Shown piece by piece: positions 58,117 through 64,000 of a stretch of 64,000 bases of DNA; the first letter of the stretch is position 1; the number at the start of each line of letters is the position of its first letter. The stretch is taken from positions 310,001 to 374,000 of the forward strand of contig NZ_SHNN01000002.1 of assembly GCF_026262625.1 (NCBI RefSeq), read 5' to 3'. Both the position numbers and the translations under genes were made by a program. Under the pieces are notes generated by a model. It had not been told where the DNA came from. It was given only the letters and a program-made list of their open reading frames with translations, and made no database searches. The DNA comes from Candidatus Litorirhabdus singularis (lineage in GTDB: Bacteria > Pseudomonadota > Gammaproteobacteria > Pseudomonadales > Halieaceae).

Positions 58117-58886
58117 TGGCAGGAGTAGACGGTTCTATGCGATTTACCGATAAGCGAGTATTTGTCAGCGGGGCTGCTTCGGGTATTGGCCGCTCTGTGG
58201 CACTAGCATTTGCCTCTGAGGGTGCCAGAGTATTGGTTGCCGACCTCAATGACAGCGGTCTGGAAGAAACCATTGATATGGCAGGCACGGCTGGCGAACG
58301 CATGGTTGCGCGTCATTTTGATGCCAGTAGTCGTGAACAATGCTTCGCTATGGTGGAGGAGTGCGTCAAGGCTTTTGACGGCTTGGACGTGCAATGCAAC
58401 ATCGCAGGATTTGCGCGTTCACGGCATTTTACCGATTACACTGAGCAAGATTGGCAGCAAATGCTGTCGGTTAATCTTTCAGGAGTTTTCTACAGCTGCC
58501 AAGCGGCCATACCCGAATTACTGGCTAGCGGCGGTAATATCGTCAATATGGCGTCGTCGGCAGGTTTGGTCGGACAGGCCTATCAAGCCAGCTATTGTGC
58601 TACTAAAGGTGGCGTAGTTATGCTCTCTAAAGCGCTGGCGATGGAATATACCAAACAGGGACTGCGCGTTAATGCCGTATGTCCTGGCGCTGTTAATACG
58701 CCTCTTGCCGCAAAATTTGAAATCCCTGAAGGCGCCGATGGCAAACTGATAGAGCGACTGTTCCCTCTGGTCGACTCGGCCGAGCCAGAGGAGGTCGCCG
58801 CGCTGGTACTTTACCTCGCTTCAGAGCAGGCACGCTTTGTAAGCGGAGTTGCCTTACCTATCGATGGCGCGCAAACCGCAGGCTAG
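58116..58886 (+). CDS. short-chain dehydrogenase, 3-oxoacyl-reductase/hydroxysteroid-dehydrogenase-like
   Basis: 256 residues: VSGAASGIGRSVALAFA, CNIAGFAR, NMASSAGLVGQ and YCATKGGV give the classical SDR tetrad (Ser, Tyr, Lys, Asn). ATG 58116 overlaps the previous stop (TAATG); ATG 58137 (MRFTDKRVF) is the other candidate. Last gene of the series; its stop overlaps the stop of the convergent MarR gene by two bases. Confidence 0.92.
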   Translation: MAGVDGSMRFTDKRVFVSGAASGIGRSVALAFASEGARVLVADLNDSGLEETIDMAGTAGERMVARHFDASSREQCFAMVEECVKAFDGLDVQCNIAGFARSRHFTDYTEQDWQQMLSVNLSGVFYSCQAAIPELLASGGNIVNMASSAGLVGQAYQASYCATKGGVVMLSKALAMEYTKQGLRVNAVCPGAVNTPLAAKFEIPEGADGKLIERLFPLVDSAEPEEVAALVLYLASEQARFVSGVALPIDGAQTAG

Positions 58887-59386
58887 GGGCTTTTGCTCAG
58901 GTTCGCCCAGGACTCGGGGAGATATTCCAGCTCTATGCTGTCCACACAACGTGCCAGCTGGCTTTCAAGCGCTTCTAACTGGTCTTCTCCCGCTTTCAAC
59001 GCGTATTCTTTTCGTACTTCGAGAACAACGTTCATGCTGTCCCTTACCATTTCCCGGCCCCGCTCGGTCAACCTGATTTTCTTGGCACGTCGGTCATTAC
59101 CATCGATATCGCGTGCTACGTAACCGAGGCGCTCCAGTTCCTTCAAAATTTTACCCATGGCCTGCTGCGTAATTTGAGCGCGTTCAGCCAGTTCCGTCAC
59201 TCTGACCGCTCCCAAGCCCAGGTTCGAGAACACCGCTGAATGACAAGGTCGCACATCAGCATGTCCGCGCTGGTGCAGTACCTTGAGAATTCTGCGTTCG
59301 TAGTCTCTACCAAACTCCAGTAGCAGTCGCGACAAGTTATTGGATAGCTGGTATGCCAAATGTGTATCGTTAGTTGAAGGGGTCAT
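58883..59386 (-). CDS. MarR-family transcriptional regulator
   Basis: 167 residues: winged helix with LGAVRVTELAERAQITQQAMGKIL-like recognition region and the DGNDRRAKKIRLTERG wing typical of MarR. Such proteins usually sense aromatic or lipid ligands. It converges with the catabolic series and is a likely regulator of it, which is inference from position. ATG 59386 has AAGGTGAG seven bases upstream; an earlier in-frame start at 59413 is less likely. Confidence 0.92.
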   Translation of the reverse strand: MTPSTNDTHLAYQLSNNLSRLLLEFGRDYERRILKVLHQRGHADVRPCHSAVFSNLGLGAVRVTELAERAQITQQAMGKILKELERLGYVARDIDGNDRRAKKIRLTERGREMVRDSMNVVLEVRKEYALKAGEDQLEALESQLARCVDSIELEYLPESWANLSKSP

Positions 59387-59432
59387 GATTCTCACCTTAG
59401 TTGGTTGCCGCATCCTTACGGTTTAAAAAACG

Positions 59433-59449
59433 GCCTTTGTTCTAAAGGC
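59433..59449. promoter_or_regulatory. inverted repeat upstream of marR (operator or hairpin)
   Basis: GCCTTT-GTTCT-AAAGGC, a 6-bp inverted repeat 46 bp before the marR start. On the minus strand it is followed by CGTTTTTT, so it could also act as a weak terminator or attenuator. Either a MarR binding site or an RNA signal is possible. Confidence 0.4.
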
Positions 59450-59559
59450 GATTGCGCATTATGCAGATTTCATCAATATATACGAGAGATATGTCCCCGT
59501 GGATGACGGAATTGTGACGTTAGCGTAGAATCGCGACTTTTCCTGATCTGAGCGCGCGC

Positions 59560-60342
59560 ATGGCAAGCATCATCACTTTTAACGCCAATGGTATTCGCTC
59601 AGCTGCGCGGAAGGGTTTCTTTGAGTGGATGCTCGAACAGAACGCTGACGTCGTGTGCGTACAGGAGACCAAAGCTCAGGAGCACCAGCTCGACGATGCA
59701 GTGTTTCATCCAGCGGGCTACCATTGTTTTTATAATGATGCTGAGAAAAAGGGCTACAGCGGTACTGCGATATATTCTCGTATCGCCCCACGTGAGGTGA
59801 TCTCCAGTCTGGGTTGGGATCCTGCGGATTCAGAAGGTCGTTACCTGCAAGCGGACTTCGAGAAATTCAGCGTAATTTCGCTATATTTGCCTTCAGGATC
59901 GTCCAGTGATGAGGGTCTGGCAAAAAAATATCGTTTCATGGACGCTTTCTATGATCATTTAGCCAGCCTCAGACGTAAGCGACGTGAGTTTGTTATTTGT
60001 GCAGACTGGAATATCTGCCATAAGGAAATTGATCTCAAAAATTGGCGTCCGAATAGGAAAAATTCAGGTTTTTTGCCCGCAGAGCGGGCCTGGTTATCAC
60101 GAGTGTATGACGAGCTGGGCTATGTCGATTCCTTTCGCGAGATTAATCAATTGGAAGAGCAGTACACCTGGTGGTCGAATCGCGGTCAGGCTTACGCCAA
60201 CAACGTTGGATGGCGCCTGGATTACCAAGTCATCACTCCCGGTTTGCGCTCCAGGGTGCGCGCTGGCAGTATCTACCGTGAGCAAAAATTTTCCGATCAT
60301 GCGCCCCATACTATGGAGTTTGATTGGGACATTAACCCCTGA
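59560..60342 (+). CDS. exodeoxyribonuclease III of the Crc-like branch, catalytic residues intact
   Basis: 260-residue endonuclease/exonuclease/phosphatase fold. Active residues are present: Asn8/Asn10, Glu36 (VQETK), Tyr109, Asp149 and Asn151 (ADWNICH), Asp221 and the SDHAP triad (Asp246, His247). The pattern YLQADFEKFSV, LPSGSSSDE, RRKRREF and LDYQVITPGLRS resembles Pseudomonas Crc, which has lost these residues and controls translation with Hfq. So this is most likely a working AP endonuclease/ExoIII related to Crc's ancestor. ATG 59560 lacks a clear ribosome site. Confidence 0.92.
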   Translation: MASIITFNANGIRSAARKGFFEWMLEQNADVVCVQETKAQEHQLDDAVFHPAGYHCFYNDAEKKGYSGTAIYSRIAPREVISSLGWDPADSEGRYLQADFEKFSVISLYLPSGSSSDEGLAKKYRFMDAFYDHLASLRRKRREFVICADWNICHKEIDLKNWRPNRKNSGFLPAERAWLSRVYDELGYVDSFREINQLEEQYTWWSNRGQAYANNVGWRLDYQVITPGLRSRVRAGSIYREQKFSDHAPHTMEFDWDINP

Positions 60343-60375
60343 TACATTAGCCGCCCCCTAACTAAGGTAAACCTC

Positions 60376-60711
60376 ATGAGTCTATTGATTCCAGCTGCCC
60401 ACGCCCAAGCCGCCGGTGACGCTCCTGCCGGTGGAGAAATGTTTCAGATTTTCTTCCTCGTCGGCCTGTTTGTACTGTTTTATTTCATTGCAATTCGCCC
60501 ACAGCGAAAACGCCAAAAAGAGCATACGGAAATGGTTTCCGCACTCGGTAAAGGCGATGAGGTAGTCACCACCAGCGGAATTCTCGGCAAAATCGTCAAG
60601 CTGGAAGATAACTTTGCGGTGCTGCTGGTGGCTGAAAAAGTAGAGCTAAAATTTCAGCGCAGTCATATCAATGCCGTGCTTCCCAAGGGAACTCTCAAGT
60701 CAATTCAGTAA
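60376..60711 (+). CDS. yajC: preprotein translocase subunit YajC
   Basis: 111 residues: membrane helix MFQIFFLVGLFVLFYFIAI near 21-39 followed by RPQRKRQKEH and GDEVVTTSGILGKI. YajC associates with SecDF. In most gammaproteobacteria it lies in tgt-yajC-secD-secF; here neither neighbour is present. AAGGT precedes ATG 60376. Confidence 0.95.
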   Translation: MSLLIPAAHAQAAGDAPAGGEMFQIFFLVGLFVLFYFIAIRPQRKRQKEHTEMVSALGKGDEVVTTSGILGKIVKLEDNFAVLLVAEKVELKFQRSHINAVLPKGTLKSIQ

Positions 60712-60735
60712 ACGGTCTACTTAAGCCGCTCTGAC

Positions 60736-61764
60736 ATGACACCGGGTTACCCACCCAGAATCGAACTGGCGCAGCTGCCAACGCCGCTGCAGCCTATGCA
60801 CCGGTTGGCAGCAGCACTGGGCATTAAGCATAGGCTGTGGATCAAGCGTGATGATTTTACTGACTCCGCGATGGGTGGCAATAAGCTTCGCAAACTGGAG
60901 TTTGTGTGTGCCGAGGCTATCGCACAAGGTTGTGACATGCTCATAACCTGTGGCGGTCTGCAATCAAATCACTGCCGCGCTACTGCACTGACTGGGGCTC
61001 GACTCGGTTTGCCAGTGCATTTAATACTGCGTGGTAGTCCAGAACCCGCAGATGGTAATTTGTTACTGGACCATCTGGCTGGAGCGACGATCAGTTGTTA
61101 TCCGCCCGCCACTTACGTGCCTCATTTCGAGTCACTGCAAAACCAATGGCTGCAACATTACCGCGGGCAGGGCTTTAAACCCTGGTTCATACCCACTGGC
61201 GCCAGTGATGGCATTGGTGTCTGGGGCTATATCAATGCCGCTGGGGAACTGGCGGCGGATATGCAGGCCTGCGCTATTGAATCAGCCGATGTGGTGTGCG
61301 CTACAGGCTCGGGTGGCACGCAGGCGGGCCTGACGCTGGGCGCGCACTTGCATGAGTTATCGGCACGGGTGTGGGGCGTCAATGTGTGTGATGACGCTGC
61401 CTGGTTTCAGCGCAAGGTCAAAGAAGATGTTGCTGCATGGGCGCTGCGCTACACCCCTGGTCAGCCTGCGCCAGAGCTTAATGTGCGGGTGATTGATGGC
61501 TATGTGGGCCCGGGTTATGCGCGGGCTGACGCAGAGATATTTGCCACCATCAGTCAATTGGCCAGCACTGAAGGTATCGTGTTAGACCCTGTTTACACCG
61601 GCAAGGCCTTTCATGGCATGCTAGAAGAGCTGAAACAGGGGCGCTTTGGCGACGATGGTGATGTGGTGTTTGTGCATACCGGCGGTATCTTTGGCGTTTT
61701 TCCTCAGCGCGACGGGTTTTCGCAACCCATCGATCATTCCGGTGCTAATGACGCGATCGGTTAA
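60736..61764 (+). CDS. PLP-dependent D-cysteine desulfhydrase/ACC deaminase family protein
   Basis: 342 residues, fold type II. WIKRDDFTDSAMGGNKLRKLEF near 35-56 contains the PLP Lys in GGNKLRK, ITCGGLQSNHCRATA follows, and GTQAGLTLGAHLH binds phosphate. Near the end DPVYTGKAFHGMLE and VFVHTGGIFGVF match DcyD. D-cysteine desulfhydrase releases H2S, pyruvate and ammonia; ACC deaminase is the close alternative. Confidence 0.9.
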   Translation: MTPGYPPRIELAQLPTPLQPMHRLAAALGIKHRLWIKRDDFTDSAMGGNKLRKLEFVCAEAIAQGCDMLITCGGLQSNHCRATALTGARLGLPVHLILRGSPEPADGNLLLDHLAGATISCYPPATYVPHFESLQNQWLQHYRGQGFKPWFIPTGASDGIGVWGYINAAGELAADMQACAIESADVVCATGSGGTQAGLTLGAHLHELSARVWGVNVCDDAAWFQRKVKEDVAAWALRYTPGQPAPELNVRVIDGYVGPGYARADAEIFATISQLASTEGIVLDPVYTGKAFHGMLEELKQGRFGDDGDVVFVHTGGIFGVFPQRDGFSQPIDHSGANDAIG

Positions 61765-61826
61765 AGACGACACACAACAATAAGAGCTAACGGCGCGGGC
61801 TATAGCGACCCGGCGGGGCACAATTA

Positions 61827-63155
61827 ATGACAGAGTTTATTCAAACCATAAACGGGTGGGCCTGGGGTCCATTCATGCTGATTTTGCTGCTGGGCACGGG
61901 TTTGTACCTCAACCTTGGCCTGCGGTTTATGACTATTCGCAATATTCCCGCGGGCTTTCGCCTGCTGTTTAAAGGCCGTAAAGGCCAGGGCGCCGGTGAA
62001 ATTAGCCCGTTCAGCGCGTTAATGACTTCGCTGTCGGCGACTATAGGCACCGGTAATATAGCGGGAGTCGCTACAGCCTTAGTGTTGGGTGGTCCAGGCG
62101 CTCTGTTCTGGATGTGGATCACTGCACTACTGGGCATGGCGACCAAATACGCTGAAGCGGTATTGGCTGTGCATTTTCGTGAGAAGGATGCGCAGGGTCG
62201 TTACTGTGGCGGCCCTATGTATTACATCAAAAACGGCTTGCATCGGCGTTGGCACTGGTTAGGTTTTTTGTTTGCTTTGTTCGGTAGTCTTGCGGGTTTT
62301 GGGCTTGCCAATACCGTGCAATCCAATTCGGTCTCACAGGTCCTGTTCACTGGTTTCGATATACCGCCGCTTTATACCGGGCTGGTATTGATGGTGCTGG
62401 TGGGTGCCGTGGTACTGGGCGGCATCAAGCGCATTGCACGTGTAGCCAGTTGGCTGGTGCCGTTTATGGCGATTGCCTATATCTGCCTGGGTCTGGTGGT
62501 TATTGGCATGCATCTGAGCGAGGTGCCGGCGGCCATTGTGTATATCGTCGACAGTGCCATGAATGGCGCCGCGGCAGCGGGCGGATTTGCTGGTGCCAGT
62601 GTCTGGTTGGCGCTGCGTTTTGGCGTCGCGCGGGGCATATTTTCCAATGAAGCGGGGCTAGGCAGTGCCCCTATTGCCCACGCCGCCGCGCAAACCGATC
62701 AGCCAGTACAGCAGGGTATGGTCGCCATGTTGGGTACATTTATAGACACTCTTATTGTCTGCACCATTACCGGCCTGGTGATTGTGATTATGGATGTTTT
62801 GCCTAGCGGCCAAACCGGTGCAGCGTTGACCGCCATGGCTTACGCCAAGGCGTTGCCGGGTGGAGATCTGGTGGTGACGGTCGGGCTATGTTTGTTTGCC
62901 TTTACCACGATGATCGGTTGGTCGTACTACGGTGAACGTTGTGTGGTCTATCTGGTGGGAGTGCGCGGTATTCTGCCGTTTCGGATACTCTGGGTGCTGG
63001 CCATTCCGATAGGTACTATGACCGAGCTCAACTTGATCTGGTTGGTTGCCGATACGCTCAATGCGTTTATGGCGATCCCCAACCTGATTGCGCTGCTGCT
63101 GCTGGGACCGTTGGTATTCCGTCTTACTCGTGAGCACTTCGAGAGTGACACTTGA
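61827..63155 (+). CDS. alanine/glycine:cation symporter (AGCS family)
   Basis: 442 residues, about 11 membrane helices. GPFMLILLLGTGLYLNLGLRF start, SLSATIGTGNIAGVATAL (Na+ and substrate region), FGVARGIFSNEAGLGSAPIAHAAA and TMIGWSYYGERC are family marks. Sodium-coupled uptake of alanine or glycine. No riboswitch is visible in the 62 bp upstream. Confidence 0.95.
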   Translation: MTEFIQTINGWAWGPFMLILLLGTGLYLNLGLRFMTIRNIPAGFRLLFKGRKGQGAGEISPFSALMTSLSATIGTGNIAGVATALVLGGPGALFWMWITALLGMATKYAEAVLAVHFREKDAQGRYCGGPMYYIKNGLHRRWHWLGFLFALFGSLAGFGLANTVQSNSVSQVLFTGFDIPPLYTGLVLMVLVGAVVLGGIKRIARVASWLVPFMAIAYICLGLVVIGMHLSEVPAAIVYIVDSAMNGAAAAGGFAGASVWLALRFGVARGIFSNEAGLGSAPIAHAAAQTDQPVQQGMVAMLGTFIDTLIVCTITGLVIVIMDVLPSGQTGAALTAMAYAKALPGGDLVVTVGLCLFAFTTMIGWSYYGERCVVYLVGVRGILPFRILWVLAIPIGTMTELNLIWLVADTLNAFMAIPNLIALLLLGPLVFRLTREHFESDT

Positions 63156-63254
63156 ATGGTGAGTGAGTAGCGCTCATACCTTCGTCTAGCGCTGTTCATG
63201 CAGCCCATTACTCGCTATGCTTTGGTACACGTCGAATCTGCAAGGTAGCTGGTA

Positions 63255-64000
63255 ATGGCTGATAATCTCGGCGAAAAACTCATCATCGCAATCAGTTCAC
63301 GGGCGCTGTTCGATCTCGATGCCAGTCATGCAGTTTATGAGAAAGAAGGGCTGGAGGCATACTCACGTTATCAGATAGAGCGTGAGGATGAGCCACTGCC
63401 ACCTGGGGAGGCTTTTCCCATGGTGAAGAAATTGCTGCGCATCAACGATTCTTTGGCCGGCGAAAACCGGGTGGAGGTGGTGCTGACCTCGCGCAATAGC
63501 GCCGATACCGGGTTGCGGGTTTTTAATTCCATGCAACATTACGGGCTCAAGATTGAGCGCGCCGCTTTTTGTGGCGGTGCCAGTCCGTATCCTTACGTAA
63601 CCGCCTTTGGCACGCACCTGTTTCTCTCCACCGAGCCCAGTGACGTGCGCCAAGCTCTGGAGCAAGGCATTGCCGCCGCGACATTGGTGTCGCGCAAGGG
63701 CGGTGGTGATGATCAGGGGCAGCTGCGCTTTGCGTTTGATGGTGATGCGGTCTTGTTTTCTGATGAGGCAGAAAGGGTCTTCAAGTCCAGCGGTCTGGAA
63801 GCTTTTCAGGATAGCGAGCAGGCCGCCGCCCACGAGCCACTCAGCGGCGGACCGTTCAAGCCGTTTCTGGCGGCCTTACAGAAAATTCAACAAGAGTTCC
63901 CCGCCACCGAATCACCGATACGCACGGCCCTTGTTACCGCCCGTTCAGCCCCCGCCCATGAACGGGTTATCCGCACTCTACGAGCCTGGAATATCCGCAT
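63255..64000 (+). CDS. 5'-nucleotidase (cytosolic NT5C1-like), 3' end cut by window
   Basis: About 248 codons seen, open to the window end. The reading MADNLGEKLIIAISSRALFDLD gives the degenerate HAD motif typical of the 5_nucleotid family, then VEVVLTSRNSADTGLRVFNSM near 75-95, AAFCGGASPYPYVTAFGTHLFLS-type region and FAFDGDAVLFSDEAER. AAGGTAG lies upstream of ATG 63255. It dephosphorylates nucleoside monophosphates. C-terminus not seen. Confidence 0.88.
   Translation, partial: MADNLGEKLIIAISSRALFDLDASHAVYEKEGLEAYSRYQIEREDEPLPPGEAFPMVKKLLRINDSLAGENRVEVVLTSRNSADTGLRVFNSMQHYGLKIERAAFCGGASPYPYVTAFGTHLFLSTEPSDVRQALEQGIAAATLVSRKGGGDDQGQLRFAFDGDAVLFSDEAERVFKSSGLEAFQDSEQAAAHEPLSGGPFKPFLAALQKIQQEFPATESPIRTALVTARSAPAHERVIRTLRAWNIR

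Noticed and set aside
61765-61826. Glycine riboswitch before the AGCS symporter
   Set aside because: The gap is only 62 bp, too short for a glycine aptamer, and no conserved aptamer words are visible.

Overview
The window is a chromosomal segment of a gammaproteobacterium. Its gene order follows the Pseudomonas/Cellvibrionales pattern: ubiG-mupP-yciK beside gyrA-serC-pheA-tyrA-cmk-rpsA-ihfB, wbp-type genes before uvrB, thrS-infC-rpmI-rplT-pheST-ihfA, and scpA-scpB-rluB. The accessory content (several P450s, short-chain dehydrogenases, a KstD-like flavoprotein, a sulfatase, an Rv3520c-type luciferase-like monooxygenase) suggests a marine Halieaceae/Spongiibacteraceae-like organism. That placement is inference from synteny and gene content only.

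Layout. 1-1564 (minus): SH3-domain protein (partial), YciI, YciB. 1620-5896 (plus): PHP phosphoesterase, YciO, ScpA, ScpB with an unusual tail, RluB. 5910-9390 (minus): YciK, MupP, UbiG, MtaD, a chain of overlapping genes. 9505-19720 (plus): GyrA, SerC, PheA, TyrA, Cmk, S1, IHF-beta, LapA, PyrF and a ComEA-like protein. hisC, aroA and lapB, often found in this string in relatives, are absent. 19787-23719: a three-gene WbpV/WbpL/WbpM-like set, apparently the remnant core of an O-antigen locus. 23745-27470: DHH phosphoesterase, an LTXXQ-like periplasmic protein, a VOC protein and a SulP transporter with a palindromic site upstream. 27957-30301: tRNA-Asn, UvrB, tRNA-Val and a long bidirectional hairpin.

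30326-35220 is accessory: P450, AIM24-family protein, a possible 25-residue membrane peptide, SDR, sulfatase. 35474-43070 is the translation and nucleoid block: ThrS, IF3 (AUU start), L35, L20, PheS, PheT, IHF-alpha, MerR regulator, tRNA-Pro. The 3' end of tRNA-Pro is exactly repeated 105 bp downstream, like an attachment-site scar. 43237-46061 (minus) holds two overlapping paralogous membrane proteins with class III cyclase domains in which five of the six canonical catalytic positions are replaced in both copies. This is the most unusual feature of the window.

46361-51597: LLM oxidoreductase, MoaC-MoaD-MoaE, flavin reductase, Nudix hydrolase, RmuC, Bcp. 51632-58886 is a collinear catabolic cluster (KstD-like flavoprotein, MBL hydrolase, P450, quinone oxidoreductase, two SDRs, a SnoaL-like protein) ending against a convergent MarR regulator; it looks suited to a steroid or other alicyclic substrate. 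59560-64000: a Crc-like exonuclease III with intact catalytic residues, an orphan YajC, a D-cysteine desulfhydrase-like PLP enzyme, an AGCS symporter and the start of a 5'-nucleotidase.
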